The position numbers and the translations under genes were made by a program. This document shows, piece after piece, positions 8,756 through 18,894 of a DNA stretch of 64,000 nt (its first letter is position 1; the number at the start of each line of letters is the position of its first letter). The stretch is from the NCBI RefSeq assembly GCF_001506165.1, contig NZ_CP011427.1, positions 4,154,001-4,218,000 of the forward strand, written 5' to 3'. The notes beneath the pieces are model-generated. The model had not been told where the DNA came from, ran no database searches, and was given only the letters and a program-made list of their open reading frames with translations. This stretch comes from Pantoea vagans. GTDB taxonomy: Bacteria > Pseudomonadota > Gammaproteobacteria > Enterobacterales > Enterobacteriaceae.

Positions 8756-10165
8756 TTAAACGCTGTAGTACAGTTCGAACTCAACTGGGTGCGGAGTCAT
8801 GCGCACACGGTCAACTTCTGGCTTACGCAGTTCAATGTACGCATCGATAGCGTCATCAGTGAACACGCCGCCACGGGTCAGGAACTCGCGGTCTTCGTTC
8901 AGTGCGTTCAGTGCTTCTTCCAGAGAACCTGCAACTTTTGGAATCTCAGCTTCTTCTTCCGGAGGCAGGTCATACAGGTTTTTGTCCATGGCATCGCCAG
9001 GGTGGATCTTGTTGATAACACCATCAAGACCCGCCATCAGCAGTGCAGTGAACGCCAGGTATGGGTTAGCCGCTGGATCCGGGAAGCGCGCTTCGATACG
9101 ACGAGCTTTCGGGCTTGCAACCACTGGAATACGGATAGAAGCAGAACGGTTACGGGCAGAGTAAGCCAGCATAACAGGTGCTTCGTAGCCTGGGACCAGA
9201 CGCTTGTATGAGTTAGTGGTTGGGTTCGCCAGGGCGTTGATCGCTTTAGCGTGCTTGATGATACCGCCGATGTAGAACAGAGCAGTTTCAGACAGGCCGC
9301 CGTACTTGTCGCCAGAGAACAGGTTCACGCCGCCTTTTGACAGGGACATGTGGCAGTGCATACCAGAACCGTTATCGCCGAACATTGGCTTAGGCATGAA
9401 GGTTGCAGTTTTGCCGTACGCGTGAGCAACGTTGTGCACCACGTATTTGTAGATCTGAATTTCGTCAGCTTTTTTGGTCATGGTGTTGAAGCGGGTTGCC
9501 ACTTCGTTCTGACCAGCAGTTGCTACTTCGTGGTGGTGAGCTTCAACCACCAGACCCATCTGCTCCATGGTCAGACACATAGCAGAACGGATGTCCTGAG
9601 CTGAGTCGACTGGTGGAACTGGGAAGTAACCGCCTTTCAGACCTGGACGGTGACCTTTGTTGCCGCCTTCGTACTCTTTACCAGTGTTCCATGCAGCTTC
9701 GATATCGTCGATAGCAACGTGTGAACCTGAGGTAGATGAACCGAAACGAATGTCATCGAACAGGAAGAACTCTGGCTCTGGTCCAAACAGCACGGTATCC
9801 GCGATGCCTGAAGAACGCAGGAACTCTTCTGCACGCTTAGCAATGGAGCGTGGGTCACGGTCGTAGCCCTGCAGTGTGCCTGGCTCGAGGATGTCGCAAC
9901 GAATGATCAGGGTAGAGTCTTCGAAGAACGGATCCATCACCGCAGTGGTCGCATCCGGCATCAGCACCATGTCTGATTCGTTAATGCCTTTCCAGCCGCC
10001 GATGGATGAGCCATCGAACATTTTGCCTTCTTCGAAGAAGTCAGCGTTAACCTGGTGCGCAGGGATAGTAACGTGCTGTTCTTTACCTTTGGTATCGGTA
10101 AAACGCAGGTCAACAAACTTAACTTCGTGTTCGTTCATCATCGAGAGAACGTGTTCAGCGGACAT
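8756..10165 (-). CDS. glnA: Glutamine synthetase, type I
   Basis: Dodecameric enzyme that makes glutamine from glutamate, ammonia and ATP. With the ATG at 10165 (AGGAG about 7 nt upstream) it has 469 residues, the E. coli length; the TTG two codons earlier is less likely. Metal and substrate motifs are present: [19 protein letters not shown], the ammonia/glutamate-binding NGSGMHCH and [11 protein letters not shown]. The adenylylation loop [10 protein letters not shown] with its Tyr near 398 is intact, so GlnE/GlnB control should operate. It is the first gene of glnALG and is divergent from typA, with a long shared control region. Confidence 0.98.
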   Translation of the reverse strand: MSAEHVLSMMNEHEVKFVDLRFTDTKGKEQHVTIPAHQVNADFFEEGKMFDGSSIGGWKGINESDMVLMPDATTAVMDPFFEDSTLIIRCDILEPGTLQGYDRDPRSIAKRAEEFLRSSGIADTVLFGPEPEFFLFDDIRFGSSTSGSHVAIDDIEAAWNTGKEYEGGNKGHRPGLKGGYFPVPPVDSAQDIRSAMCLTMEQMGLVVEAHHHEVATAGQNEVATRFNTMTKKADEIQIYKYVVHNVAHAYGKTATFMPKPMFGDNGSGMHCHMSLSKGGVNLFSGDKYGGLSETALFYIGGIIKHAKAINALANPTTNSYKRLVPGYEAPVMLAYSARNRSASIRIPVVASPKARRIEARFPDPAANPYLAFTALLMAGLDGVINKIHPGDAMDKNLYDLPPEEEAEIPKVAGSLEEALNALNEDREFLTRGGVFTDDAIDAYIELRKPEVDRVRMTPHPVEFELYYSV

Positions 10166-10314
10166 ACTCAACTCTCCTGGAAATGGTCATTATCGTCATG
10201 GTGAGAGAACTTCGTTGCCTGGAATGTGTCACGACTTCTGACCATTACCTAACCAAGATCTCGGCAAGCTCTTTCAACCGTTTTATAACTGTCGTTTTCG
10301 CTTAAAAGATATAA

Positions 10315-10331
10315 AGCGAATTCTGTGCCAA
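10315..10331 (-). promoter_or_regulatory. Sigma-54 promoter glnAp2
   Basis: Read on the minus strand, TTGGCACAGAATTCGCT carries the -24 TGGCAC and the -12 TTCGCT elements in the spacing of E. coli glnAp2, whose bases there are almost the same. Transcription would start near 10303. Confidence 0.88.
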
Positions 10332-10405
10332 CTTTATTACAATGGTGAAAATGGCGCTGTGGCGCGCTCTTTGGTGAGTCGACCACTGCACCAGTATGGA
10401 TGATG

Positions 10406-10454
10406 CGCACTAATTTGGTGCTCAATGGATGAAATTGCGCACCAAAAAGGTGCA
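10406..10454 (-). promoter_or_regulatory. Paired high-affinity NtrC enhancer sites of glnA
   Basis: CGCACTAATTTGGTGCT (10406-10422) and CGCACCAAAAAGGTGCA (10438-10454) both fit the NtrC dyad. Their centres are 32 bp apart and lie at about -111 and -143 from the predicted glnAp2 start. These are close to the -108 and -140 positions of the E. coli enhancer on which NtrC oligomers form. Confidence 0.85.
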
Positions 10455-10478
10455 AAACACCATCACAGTGCAGATTAA

Positions 10479-10496
10479 TGCACCGTTATTGGTGCT
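10479..10496 (-). promoter_or_regulatory. Third NtrC-like site with wider spacing
   Basis: TGCACC-GTTATT-GGTGCT has both half-sites, but 6 bp between them rather than the usual 5. It lies near -184 from glnAp2 and 109 bp before the typA start codon, so it could act on either gene or be a weak reservoir site. Confidence 0.5.
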
Positions 10497-10604
10497 AAAA
10501 AACAGCACTATGAGAAACTTTAAGTGAATACTGTGATCATGTTCAGTCTTTCGCTTAATCCGTGTACAATACCGCGTTATTTCTATAATGCCTGAGGCAA
10601 AGCT

Positions 10605-12425
10605 GTGATCGAAAATTTGCGTAACATCGCCATTATCGCGCACGTTGACCATGGTAAGACCACCCTGGTTGACAAACTCTTACAACAGTCCGGTACTTTT
10701 GATGCCCGTACCGAAGCGACTGAGCGCGTAATGGACTCCAACGATTTGGAGAAAGAGCGTGGGATTACCATCCTCGCAAAAAACACCGCCATCAAATGGA
10801 ACGACTACCGTATCAACATCGTTGATACCCCAGGACACGCCGACTTCGGTGGTGAAGTGGAGCGCGTTATGTCCATGGTGGATTCGGTGCTGCTGGTTGT
10901 AGATGCGATGGATGGCCCTATGCCGCAAACCCGCTTCGTAACCAAAAAAGCCTTTGCTCATGGTTTGAAGCCGATCGTAGTCATCAACAAAGTTGACCGT
11001 CCTGGCGCGCGTCCAGATTGGGTTGTTGATCAGGTCTTCGACCTGTTCGTTAACCTCGATGCGACCGACGAGCAGCTGGACTTCCCTATCATTTATGCTT
11101 CAGCGCTGAATGGTATCGCAGGTCTGGACCACAACGACATGGCTGACGACATGACCCCGCTGTACCAGGCGATTGTGGATCGTGTTTCTCCGCCACAGGT
11201 TGAAGTTGAAGCACCACTGCAGATGCAGATCTCGCAGCTGGACTACAACAACTACTTGGGTGTTATCGGCATTGGCCGCATCAAGCGCGGTAAAATCAAG
11301 CCGAACCAGCAAGTCACTATCATTGATAGCGAAGGCAAAACCCGTAACGGTAAAGTCGGTAAAGTACTGGGCCACCTGGGTCTGGAACGTATCGAAAGCG
11401 CCGAAGCTGAAGCTGGCGATATCATCGCGGTAACCGGTCTGGGCGAGCTGAACATCTCTGACACCATCTGTGATACGCAGAAGGTTGAAGCGTTGCCAGC
11501 CCTGAGCGTCGATGAACCAACCGTAACCATGTTCTTTAACGTCAACACCTCACCTTTCTGCGGTAAAGAAGGTAAGTACGTGACTTCGCGCCAGATCCTG
11601 GAGCGTCTGAACAAAGAGCTGGTGCACAACGTGGCACTGCGCGTTGAAGAAACCGAAGATTCAGATGCGTTCCGCGTTTCTGGTCGTGGTGAGCTGCACT
11701 TGTCTGTTCTGATCGAGAACATGCGTCGTGAAGGTTTCGAGCTGGCGGTATCCCGTCCGAAAGTTATCTTCCGTGAATTCGAAGGCCGTAAGCAAGAGCC
11801 ATTCGAAAACGTGACCCTCGACATCGAAGAAACCCACCAGGGTTCTGTGATGCAAGCGATGGGTGAGCGTAAAGGCGACCTGAAAAACATGGATCCTGAT
11901 GGTAAGGGCCGTGTACGTCTTGACTACATGATCCCAAGCCGTGGTCTGATTGGCTTCCGTAACGAATTCATGACCATGACTTCAGGTACCGGTCTGCTGT
12001 ACTCCACCTTCAGCCACTACGACGATGTGCGTCCGGGTGAAGTGGGCCAGCGTCAGAACGGCGTGCTGATCTCAAACGGCCAGGGTAAAGCGGTAGCGTT
12101 CGCCCTGTTCAGCCTGCAGGATCGCGGTAAGCTGTTCCTGGGTCACGGTGCGGAAGTGTATGAAGGCCAGATCATCGGTATTCACAGCCGTTCAAACGAC
12201 CTGACAGTTAACTGCCTGACCGGTAAGAAACTGACCAACATGCGTGCATCAGGTACTGATGAAGCGACCACTCTGGTTCCACCGCAGAAAATGACGCTGG
12301 AGCAGGCTATCGAGTTCATCGATGATGACGAACTGGTAGAAGTGACTCCGCAGTCAGTCCGTATTCGTAAACGTCACCTGACCGAGAACGACCGTAAGCG
12401 TGCGTCTCGCGGCGGTAAAGACTAA
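10605..12425 (+). CDS. typA: Ribosome-dependent GTPase TypA/BipA
   Basis: Translational GTPase of the EF-G family that helps 50S assembly at low temperature and under stress. The 606 residues are very close to E. coli (607). Motifs: G1 AHVDHGKT at residues 11-18, switch [18 protein letters not shown], then domains II, III and V and the BipA-specific C-terminal domain (about 490-606). The start is GTG, as in E. coli, with GAGG about 7 nt upstream. A TATAAT at 10584-10589 may be the -10 box, which would give a very short leader. Confidence 0.97.
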   Translation: MIENLRNIAIIAHVDHGKTTLVDKLLQQSGTFDARTEATERVMDSNDLEKERGITILAKNTAIKWNDYRINIVDTPGHADFGGEVERVMSMVDSVLLVVDAMDGPMPQTRFVTKKAFAHGLKPIVVINKVDRPGARPDWVVDQVFDLFVNLDATDEQLDFPIIYASALNGIAGLDHNDMADDMTPLYQAIVDRVSPPQVEVEAPLQMQISQLDYNNYLGVIGIGRIKRGKIKPNQQVTIIDSEGKTRNGKVGKVLGHLGLERIESAEAEAGDIIAVTGLGELNISDTICDTQKVEALPALSVDEPTVTMFFNVNTSPFCGKEGKYVTSRQILERLNKELVHNVALRVEETEDSDAFRVSGRGELHLSVLIENMRREGFELAVSRPKVIFREFEGRKQEPFENVTLDIEETHQGSVMQAMGERKGDLKNMDPDGKGRVRLDYMIPSRGLIGFRNEFMTMTSGTGLLYSTFSHYDDVRPGEVGQRQNGVLISNGQGKAVAFALFSLQDRGKLFLGHGAEVYEGQIIGIHSRSNDLTVNCLTGKKLTNMRASGTDEATTLVPPQKMTLEQAIEFIDDDELVEVTPQSVRIRKRHLTENDRKRASRGGKD

Positions 12426-12445
12426 GCGAAACAGTCTGATATTTA

Positions 12446-12470
12446 AGCCCCGCATTGCGGGGCTTTTTTA
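12446..12470 (+). terminator. Terminator of typA
   Basis: AAGCCCCGC and GCGGGGCTT form a stem with a short ATT loop, then TTTTT. It lies 21 bp after the stop codon. Confidence 0.92.
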
Positions 12471-12609
12471 TGTCTGCAACCCGCTGAAATGCTCGCTTTC
12501 TGTACTTTGCACCGGCTTCCAAATCACGGATTTCCTCCTCATCGTACCTGTTCAGCTTCTCGTTTTACCGCTAGAGTGAATGATCCAGGGAACATAGAGG
12601 AGAGGCGTC

Positions 12610-13206
12610 ATGCTGTACATTTTTGATTTAGGCAATGTGATTGTTGATATCGATTTTAACCGTGTGCTCGGCGTCTGGAGTGACCTGGGACGTGTGCCGC
12701 TGGCGACGCTGCAAAGTCGCTTCCGTATGGATGAAGCGTTTGAAAAACACGAACGGGGTGAAATCAGCGATCCTGAATTTGCGGCACGCATCTGTGACCA
12801 ACTGGACATTGCACTGAGCTATCCGCAATTCACTGCAGGCTGGCAGGCAGTGTTTGTCGGTGTTCGCCCGGAAACGCTGGCGATCATGAACAGACTGCGC
12901 GCCAACGGCGAGCGCGTGGTGATCCTATCGAATACCAATCAGCTGCACTTTGAATTCTGGCCAACGCAATATCCGGAAGTGCAACAGGCTGCCGACCACG
13001 TCTATATGTCGCAGGACATGGGGATGCGTAAACCTGAGGCACGTATCTATCAAACTGTGCTGGAACATGAAGGTTACACGGCCGACCAGGCGGTGTTCTT
13101 CGATGATAACCAGGCAAATATTGATGCCGCGCGTGCGCTGGGTATTGAGAGCGTGCTGGTGGAAGATGACAAAACCGTACCAGCCTGGTTTGCGAGCCGT
13201 CTCTGA
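12610..13206 (+). CDS. yihX: HAD-family alpha-D-glucose-1-phosphate phosphatase
   Basis: Haloacid-dehalogenase phosphatase; the E. coli enzyme hydrolyses alpha-glucose-1-phosphate from glycogen breakdown. It has 198 residues. The HAD motif I is FDLGNVIVDID near the N-terminus. Motif II is ILSNTN near residue 105. Motif III has the Lys of GMRKPEARIY near 141, and motif IV is FFDDNQANID. The second Asp of motif I is replaced by Gly-Asn (DLGN), as is usual in this subfamily. The next gene begins directly at the stop codon, so the four genes yihX-yihY-dtd-fabY look like one operon. Confidence 0.95.
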   Translation: MLYIFDLGNVIVDIDFNRVLGVWSDLGRVPLATLQSRFRMDEAFEKHERGEISDPEFAARICDQLDIALSYPQFTAGWQAVFVGVRPETLAIMNRLRANGERVVILSNTNQLHFEFWPTQYPEVQQAADHVYMSQDMGMRKPEARIYQTVLEHEGYTADQAVFFDDNQANIDAARALGIESVLVEDDKTVPAWFASRL

Positions 13207-14079
13207 GTGGTGACGCGTAACCATCTGCGCCATTCGGCGCACGCGTTTTTTCTCTGGGTCAAACTGCTGTGGCGACGCGTAGATGAAGACAACATGACGA
13301 CGCAGGCCGGAAATCTGGCCTACGTCTCATTACTGGCTTTAGTGCCGCTTATCGCCGTGGTGTTTGCCCTGTTTGCCGCCTTTCCGATGTTCAGAGACAT
13401 CAGCGTCCAACTTAAACACTTCGTTTTCAGCAATTTCATGCCGGCAGCGGGTGACGTCATCCAGCGTTATCTCGATCAGTTTGTCGCGAATGTGAATAAG
13501 ATGACGGCAGTGGGTACCGTGGGGTTGATCGTCACTGCCCTGCTGCTGATGCACTCCGTAGACAGCGCACTCAATACCATTTGGCGCAGTGATAAACAGC
13601 GCCCATTGGTCTATTCCTTTGCGGTGTACTGGATGATCCTGACGCTAGGCCCGTTACTGGCAGGGGCGAGTCTGGCCATCAGCTCTTATTTGTTGTCCCT
13701 GCGCTGGATTGATGTGACCGGCGTGAACAGCCTGATTGATCAGATCTTGCGTGTGTTTCCTTTATTGCTGGCCATCCTCGCTTTTTGGCTGTTGTACAGC
13801 ATTGTCCCCACCCGGCGCGTGCCTGCCCGTGATGCATTGATCGGGGCGATTGTTGCGGGGCTGCTGTTTGAGTTGGGTAAAAAAGGCTTTGCGCTCTATG
13901 TTACGATGTTCCCTTCGTATCAATTAATTTACGGCGTACTGGCCGTCATCCCAATACTCTTTCTGTGGGTTTACTGGACCTGGTGTATTGTGTTGTTAGG
14001 TGCGGAAATAACCGTCACATTGGACGACTATCGCCAGCTGAAAAAGCAGGAACGCGAAAAAGAACGAGAGGATACATGA
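13207..14079 (+). CDS. yihY: YihY/virulence-factor BrkB-type inner-membrane protein
   Basis: Multi-pass membrane protein of the YihY/BrkB family (UPF0761), formerly misnamed RNase BN. Its function is unknown. The 290 residues match E. coli. The signature [23 protein letters not shown] is at about 27-50, and there are about six membrane segments. The charged C-terminal tail ([12 protein letters not shown]) is cytoplasmic. The start is GTG, either 13207 or 13210, immediately after the yihX stop; no ATG is available before the conserved region. The end overlaps the dtd start by ATGA. Confidence 0.9.
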   Translation: MVTRNHLRHSAHAFFLWVKLLWRRVDEDNMTTQAGNLAYVSLLALVPLIAVVFALFAAFPMFRDISVQLKHFVFSNFMPAAGDVIQRYLDQFVANVNKMTAVGTVGLIVTALLLMHSVDSALNTIWRSDKQRPLVYSFAVYWMILTLGPLLAGASLAISSYLLSLRWIDVTGVNSLIDQILRVFPLLLAILAFWLLYSIVPTRRVPARDALIGAIVAGLLFELGKKGFALYVTMFPSYQLIYGVLAVIPILFLWVYWTWCIVLLGAEITVTLDDYRQLKKQEREKEREDT

Positions 14080-14513
14080 TTGCTTTGATTCAGCGCGTCA
14101 CTCGCGCGAGCGTCAGCGTCGAGGGCGCGACGGTGGGCGAAATTGGTGCGGGTTTGCTGGTGTTATTAGGTGTTGAGAAGGGCGACGACGAACAAAAGGC
14201 ACAGCGTTTATCTGAGCGTGTGCTGGGTTATCGCATCTTTGGTGATGAGAACGACAAAATGAACCTTAACGTACAGCAGGCCGGTGGCAGCGTGCTGGTG
14301 GTTTCCCAATTCACCCTTGCCGCCGATACCAACAAAGGCATGCGCCCCTCTTTTTCAGGTGGCGCTGAACCGGCGGAAGCCGAGCGCCTCTATCACTATT
14401 TCAGCGACTGTTGCCGGGAACAGGGTGTGACCACGGCGAACGGTCGTTTTGCTGCCAACATGCAGGTTTCACTGGTTAACGATGGTCCAGTCACCTTCTG
14501 GTTGCAGGTGTGA
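14076..14513 (+). CDS. dtd: D-aminoacyl-tRNA deacylase
   Basis: Proofreading enzyme that hydrolyses D-aminoacyl-tRNA (D-Tyr and others, also Gly-tRNA-Ala), which protects translation from D-amino acids. It has 145 residues. The catalytic-site motifs SQFTLAAD (about 78-85) and the cross-subunit Gly-cisPro-type loop NDGPVTFWL (about 135-143) are present. ATG 14076 overlaps the yihY stop as ATGA, with GAGAGGAT just upstream. The frame is open further upstream, but that part is antiparallel to nothing conserved and overlaps yihY. Confidence 0.96.
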   Translation: MIALIQRVTRASVSVEGATVGEIGAGLLVLLGVEKGDDEQKAQRLSERVLGYRIFGDENDKMNLNVQQAGGSVLVVSQFTLAADTNKGMRPSFSGGAEPAEAERLYHYFSDCCREQGVTTANGRFAANMQVSLVNDGPVTFWLQV

Positions 14514-14572
14514 GGTTTTCAGCCGAGCGGCCAGGGATTAGCCACGCAAGCTCCGAACGAGAGAATCACTTT

Positions 14573-15520
14573 ATGTATCATCTTCGTGTGCCGCAAACAG
14601 CGGAAGAGCTGGATGTTTATTATCAGTTCCGCTGGGAAATGTTACGTAAACCGCTGCGTCAGCCGCAGGGCTCCGAACGTGATGCCTGGGATGCGCTGGC
14701 CCACCATCAAATGGTGGTGGACGAACAGGGCAACCCGGTTGCCGTCGGGCGTCTTTATATCAACGCCGAAAACGAAGCGGCGATCCGCTTTTTAGCCGTG
14801 CATCCTTCGGTGCAAGGGAAAGGTTTAGGCACGCTGGTGGCGATGACGCTGGAATCCGTTGCGCGTCAGGAAGGGGCGAAACGCGTCACCTGTAGCGCAC
14901 GTGAAGATGCTGTAGAGTTCTTTGCGAAGCTGGGCTTCGTCAACCAGGGTGAAATCACCGCGCCTCAAACCACACCGGTGCGTCACTTCCTGATGATTAA
15001 ACCGGTGGTCACGCTGGATGACATACTGCATCGCGCCGATTGGTGTGGGCAATTACAGCAGGCCTGGTATGAACACATCCCGCTCAGTGAAAAAATGGGG
15101 GTGCGCATTCTGCAATATACCGGGCAGAAGTTTGTCACCACCATGCCCGAAACGGGCAACCAAAACCCTCACCACACGCTGTTCGCCGGTAGCCTGTTCT
15201 CGCTGGCCACACTCACAGGGTGGGGGCTTATCTGGCTGCTGCTGCGCGAGCGTCACCTTGGCGGCACCATCATCCTGGCGGATGCGCATATTCGTTACAG
15301 CAAGCCCATCAGTGGCCGTCCGGGTGCGATTGCCGATCTCGGCTCATTGAGCGGCGATCTCGATCGTCTGGCGCGTGGCCGTAAAGCGCGTGTGCAGATG
15401 GAAGTGGAACTGTTTGGTGATGATGAGTTAGGTGCGGTGTTTGAAGGGGTGTATATCGTGCTCCCCGCCGATGCGGATGGTGCGTTAGAAGAGGGCGGTT
15501 CCGGCGCACGGATCAATTAA
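14573..15520 (+). CDS. fabY: Acyltransferase FabY (YiiD): GNAT plus hotdog domain
   Basis: In E. coli FabY (YiiD) can start fatty-acid synthesis without FabH. It has two domains: an N-terminal GNAT acetyltransferase (about 1-140, with the acetyl-CoA loop VQGKGLGT) and a C-terminal hotdog thioesterase-like domain (about 170-315, including [20 protein letters not shown]). The 315-residue form from ATG 14573 has GAGAGA about 8 nt upstream. A GTG at 14510, which overlaps the dtd end, would add 21 residues, and E. coli does have a similar extension. So the start is not certain. Last gene of the yihX operon. Confidence 0.92.
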   Translation: MYHLRVPQTAEELDVYYQFRWEMLRKPLRQPQGSERDAWDALAHHQMVVDEQGNPVAVGRLYINAENEAAIRFLAVHPSVQGKGLGTLVAMTLESVARQEGAKRVTCSAREDAVEFFAKLGFVNQGEITAPQTTPVRHFLMIKPVVTLDDILHRADWCGQLQQAWYEHIPLSEKMGVRILQYTGQKFVTTMPETGNQNPHHTLFAGSLFSLATLTGWGLIWLLLRERHLGGTIILADAHIRYSKPISGRPGAIADLGSLSGDLDRLARGRKARVQMEVELFGDDELGAVFEGVYIVLPADADGALEEGGSGARIN

Positions 15521-15540
15521 TACGTTGTGTGTTCTGTTGC

Positions 15541-15610
15541 GGCGCAATTTATTGCGCATCTGGCAGCAACATCGTTGCTCCAGGTACGCGCGATAAATCG
15601 CGCCGCTACG
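15541..15610. repeat. Cluster of three palindromic hairpins (REP-like)
   Basis: Three perfect stems follow one another: GCGCAA/TTGCGC (15542-15557), AGCAAC/GTTGCT (15565-15579) and GCGCGAT/ATCGCGC (15588-15603). They lie between the convergent ends of fabY and yicH. They may serve as a bidirectional terminator or mRNA stabiliser. The last stem with its flank (cgccgctacg) looks like the short palindromic repeats common in Pantoea and Erwinia intergenic regions. Confidence 0.6.
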
Positions 15611-15623
15611 GTTCTCTGAAAAT

Positions 15624-17312
15624 TTACTGAACCTGCCCGCCTCGCATCGTCTGCTGCACCGATTGTGAATCAGTAGTCACGGACAAATTCCCCTCCACGC
15701 TCGGACGCAGCGGCGCATTAGCGCTCAGCGATCCCTTCAGTTGCAACAGCAGATTGCTGTTACCGCTGAGCGGCAAGGCTGGCCAGCCCCAGTTTTGCAA
15801 CACATTGGCGGGCACCGCCTGGCCTTTTAGATTCAGCGTTAATGCACGCTGTGCATCCTGCCCGACGTTCGCGGTGCCTTCCAGCAAACCGCTGCCGTTA
15901 AAGGCACTCATTTCAGTGATCTGAACCTGTTGATCGTCAGCATTGAAAGTGATGGATGGATGGCGCAGATCGGTGCGGTTAAAGGTGGCTTCCGCCGCAT
16001 TGAAACTCGCTTTGCCGCTCCAGACGCCCCACTGATGCTGGCGCGCCAGTAGAACGTTATCGGCACTGCCATCCAGCGCTGTCATCTGGAACGGGAAGGC
16101 GGGATTAATATCGATCACCAGATTGCGGTTTGCCGTCGCGTGTTTCAACAATACGCTGTCCAGCCAGGAGGGTAACGCCTGCTGCCAGCGATCGCGCCAG
16201 TTCTGTGGCAAGGTATATTCCAGCCCGGCAATCGCTAAGTCATCAAGCGTCAAACGCTTATCGCTGCGCGTCCAGGTGCCGTTAGCGCGGATCACCCCGT
16301 TTGCCCAGCGTGAACTGAACTGTGCCAACTCAATGCCTTGCGCTGAGAAATTGGCATTCACAATCGGGTCGTTCAGCTCAAAGCCGCCGTTGATAAAGTT
16401 ACCGGCGTTCATCGACAGTGAGCCGCCATCGCTCTGCCAGTCATCACCGCGTAGCGTGATGTTCTTCAGGGTCAAATCGAGATCGGTCACCGCCCAATCC
16501 GGGCCTTGCAGTCGTGCATCCGTCATATCCAGCCGATTAATGCTAACGGAAGGCACATCACGTAACGGATTGAGGAAATCGCTCAGGTTTTGATGGGTCT
16601 GCAAACGGATATCGTTGAGGCGTAGCTGATCAATCTGCCAGTTGCCCTGGGCATCGCGCTCAGCGTTGCCGGTCATCGAACCGCGCGCGAGGTCCGCGCC
16701 AATGTTGGTGAGTACTAAACGCCGCTGATTAACGCTGCCTTGCAGCAGCACATTGTTGCCGGGCACGCCATTCAACGTCATGACGCCAGCACTCATCTGA
16801 AACTGAGCATCACTGCCCAACATGTCTGTCGGCGTCGGTTTCCACGGCACAATCCCACCGTTTACACGCTGAGCCATCATCGGCAGCGTGCTGTGTGGGC
16901 TATCAATGCGTACATTATTCAGCTGCAGGCGGTTAGCCTGGATCGGCAGCGTGGTATCCGGTGTTTGATTGGCAAGGTTGATTTCGCCATCGCGTACTTC
17001 AATGCTGTCAAAATGTAGCCAGTCGCTGAATTGCACCAGCGCCAGACCCAGATCGACGCGCTTGGCAACCAGCACCGCCGGTTGGCCATCATGGCCGAAG
17101 CTGAAGTCATCGAGGATGATGTGTGAAGGCGAAGAGAAGTTGTGCTCAATCTTGCTCAGCGACAGGTGCCAGGCGGTTTTATCGCTTACCCAACGGCTAA
17201 ACCAGCCTGCGCCCCACTGGGTCTGCAGCATGACATACAGGACCACCAGCCCAAGCAGAATCAGCAGCAGTAAGGTAAGGAAAAACTTGCCTAAAAATTT
17301 CATCGCATCCAT
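15624..17312 (-). CDS. yicH: AsmA-family inner-membrane protein YicH
   Basis: Member of the AsmA-like family of bridge-like proteins thought to move phospholipid between inner and outer membranes; YicH itself is little studied. It has 562 residues (569 in E. coli). One N-terminal membrane anchor (about 5-30, FLTLLLLILLGLVVLYVML) is followed by a long periplasmic beta-rich part. The family block QGPDWAVTDLDLTLKN is near 270 and the domain VPANVLQNWGWPALPLSG near 500. The start could also be the internal ATG at 17303 (MKFLGK), which corresponds to the E. coli start. xanP lies upstream on the same strand, with a terminator between. Confidence 0.92.
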   Translation of the reverse strand: MDAMKFLGKFFLTLLLLILLGLVVLYVMLQTQWGAGWFSRWVSDKTAWHLSLSKIEHNFSSPSHIILDDFSFGHDGQPAVLVAKRVDLGLALVQFSDWLHFDSIEVRDGEINLANQTPDTTLPIQANRLQLNNVRIDSPHSTLPMMAQRVNGGIVPWKPTPTDMLGSDAQFQMSAGVMTLNGVPGNNVLLQGSVNQRRLVLTNIGADLARGSMTGNAERDAQGNWQIDQLRLNDIRLQTHQNLSDFLNPLRDVPSVSINRLDMTDARLQGPDWAVTDLDLTLKNITLRGDDWQSDGGSLSMNAGNFINGGFELNDPIVNANFSAQGIELAQFSSRWANGVIRANGTWTRSDKRLTLDDLAIAGLEYTLPQNWRDRWQQALPSWLDSVLLKHATANRNLVIDINPAFPFQMTALDGSADNVLLARQHQWGVWSGKASFNAAEATFNRTDLRHPSITFNADDQQVQITEMSAFNGSGLLEGTANVGQDAQRALTLNLKGQAVPANVLQNWGWPALPLSGNSNLLLQLKGSLSANAPLRPSVEGNLSVTTDSQSVQQTMRGGQVQ

Positions 17313-17397
17313 CCATCCCGATATTTATCCGGTAAGAGGTTGTTATGCCTGAATTACCGTTACAGCTCAACAGCCTGGATGTAAAAGCGGATAAATA

Positions 17398-17420
17398 ACA
17401 GGCAGGCCGCAGCCTGCCGT
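17398..17420 (-). terminator. Terminator of xanP
   Basis: On the minus strand GGCAGGC-TGCG-GCCTGCC forms a stem followed by TGTTATTT, right after the xanP stop. Confidence 0.7.
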
Positions 17421-17425
17421 ACGGG

Positions 17426-18802
17426 TTACTTTTCTTGTGGAAAGACGAGGTTAAGTACGATTGCGGTGATACCACCCGCAGCGATACCCGATGACAGCAG
17501 GGTTTTCAGCCAGTCTGGCGCAAATTGCAGAATCAGCGGTTGCTGGGAAACACCCAGGCCCACGGCCAGTGACAGCGCGATAATCATGATAGCGCGGCGG
17601 TTCAGTGGCTCACGCGAAACAATACGCACACCGGAAGCCGCGATAGTGCCAAACATCACAATGGTGGCACCGCCGAGTACCGGTTCTGGAATATGCTGTA
17701 CAAAGCCGCTGACTGCCGGGAACAAGCCGAGCACAATCAGCATCAACGCCACCACAAAACCCACGTAGCGGCTGGCAACACCGGTCAACTGGATCACCCC
17801 GTTGTTCTGACCAAAGCAGGAGTTCGGAAACGTATTGAACAATGCGGAAACAAAAGAGTTAAGCCCGTTGGCAAGCACGCCGCCTTTCAGGCGCTTCATG
17901 TATACCGGACCACTCACCGGTTGCTCTGAAACATCGGAGGTGGCGGTGATATCGCCAATGGTTTCCAGCGAGGTCACCATAAACACCAACATCAGAGGAA
18001 TCAGCAGATTCCAGTCAAAACCCAGACCGTAATAGAGCGGGGTGGGTACGGCGACCAGCGCTTGGTTGGTGGGGGCGGTGATGGTGGGCAACATATCCAG
18101 CGCCCAGGCCAGTGCATAACCCACCGCCATAGCAATCACCAGAGATGCAACGCGCAGATAGGGATTGCGCTGGCGGTTAAGCAAAATAATCACCACCAAG
18201 ACAGCACCGGCCAGCAGCAGGTTTTTCGGCGCGCCAAAAGTGTGATCGCTCATAGCCGCGAAGCCACCGCCAATCGAGGTCAGGCCAACCTGAATCAGCG
18301 ACAGGCCGATAATCATCACCACGATACCCGACACCAGTGGCGTGATAATACGGCGCGCCAGGTGCAACACGCGTGACAGCACCATCTCGGTACAGGATGC
18401 CACCATCAGAGTGCCAAACAGTGCTGCCATCATGGTGGGCACATCCGCACCGCCATTCTTCAGCGCCATCCCGCCCATAATCAACGGGGTGACAAAGTTA
18501 AAGCTGGTGCCCTGAATCGACAGCAGGCCGGAACCCACCGGTCCCCAGGTTTTGATTTGCAGAATCGATGCCACGCCGGAAGCAAAGAGTGAGATGCTGA
18601 TAATGTGCTGGGTATCCTGCGCCGGTAAACCCAGCGCCTGGCAGATCAGCAGTGCGGGCGTAATCACCGCGACAAACATCGCCAACAGATGCTGGCAGGC
18701 CGCAAACAGTGTTTGAGGCAAGGGCGGACGGTCTTCGAGGCGGTAAATCAGTTCACTTTTAGGCGTGGCTGGCTGGTGAGATTCAGCGGTATTGACGGAC
18801 AT
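17426..18802 (-). CDS. xanP: Xanthine:proton symporter XanP
   Basis: High-affinity xanthine permease of the NCS2/NAT family in the inner membrane. From ATG 18802 it has 458 residues and begins MSVNTAES, like E. coli XanP. The upstream part of the frame is not conserved. The NAT signature motif [17 protein letters not shown] (about 325-341) and the TM1 region with [12 protein letters not shown] are intact. The protein has about 14 membrane segments. Upstream is a promoter overlapped by a PurR-like box, which would place xanP in the purine regulon. The neighbouring oxidoreductase gene has the same direction but its own control. Confidence 0.96.
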   Translation of the reverse strand: MSVNTAESHQPATPKSELIYRLEDRPPLPQTLFAACQHLLAMFVAVITPALLICQALGLPAQDTQHIISISLFASGVASILQIKTWGPVGSGLLSIQGTSFNFVTPLIMGGMALKNGGADVPTMMAALFGTLMVASCTEMVLSRVLHLARRIITPLVSGIVVMIIGLSLIQVGLTSIGGGFAAMSDHTFGAPKNLLLAGAVLVVIILLNRQRNPYLRVASLVIAMAVGYALAWALDMLPTITAPTNQALVAVPTPLYYGLGFDWNLLIPLMLVFMVTSLETIGDITATSDVSEQPVSGPVYMKRLKGGVLANGLNSFVSALFNTFPNSCFGQNNGVIQLTGVASRYVGFVVALMLIVLGLFPAVSGFVQHIPEPVLGGATIVMFGTIAASGVRIVSREPLNRRAIMIIALSLAVGLGVSQQPLILQFAPDWLKTLLSSGIAAGGITAIVLNLVFPQEK

Positions 18803-18833
18803 GGTGGACGTTCTCAATAACAACAAAGGGGCG

Positions 18834-18861
18834 ATTTTAAACGGTTGCGTTGTGAAAGCAA
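18834..18861 (-). promoter_or_regulatory. Candidate xanP promoter
   Basis: On the minus strand a -35 TTGCTT (18856-18861) and a -10 TAAAAT (18834-18839) are 16 bp apart. The predicted start is near 18827, 25 bp before the ATG. Confidence 0.55.
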
Positions 18862-18871
18862 TCGTTTGCAA
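18856..18871 (-). promoter_or_regulatory. PurR-like operator over the xanP promoter
   Basis: AAGCAATCGTTTGCAA agrees with the core of the PurR palindrome (GCAAACGTTTGC) at 11 of 12 positions. It covers the proposed -35 box. It sits inside a larger inverted repeat, CAAAGGGGC (18824-18832) and GCCCCTTTG (18873-18881). Confidence 0.6.
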
Positions 18872-18894
18872 TGCCCCTTTGCAGTTGTATTGAT

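Noticed and set aside
11252..11890. 212-codon minus-strand frame inside typA
   Set aside because: Serine/arginine-rich translation typical of an antisense shadow; typA is conserved across the whole stretch.
17344..17394. 16-codon frame between yicH and xanP
   Set aside because: Too short to support, no ribosome-binding site, and it shares space with the yicH promoter.
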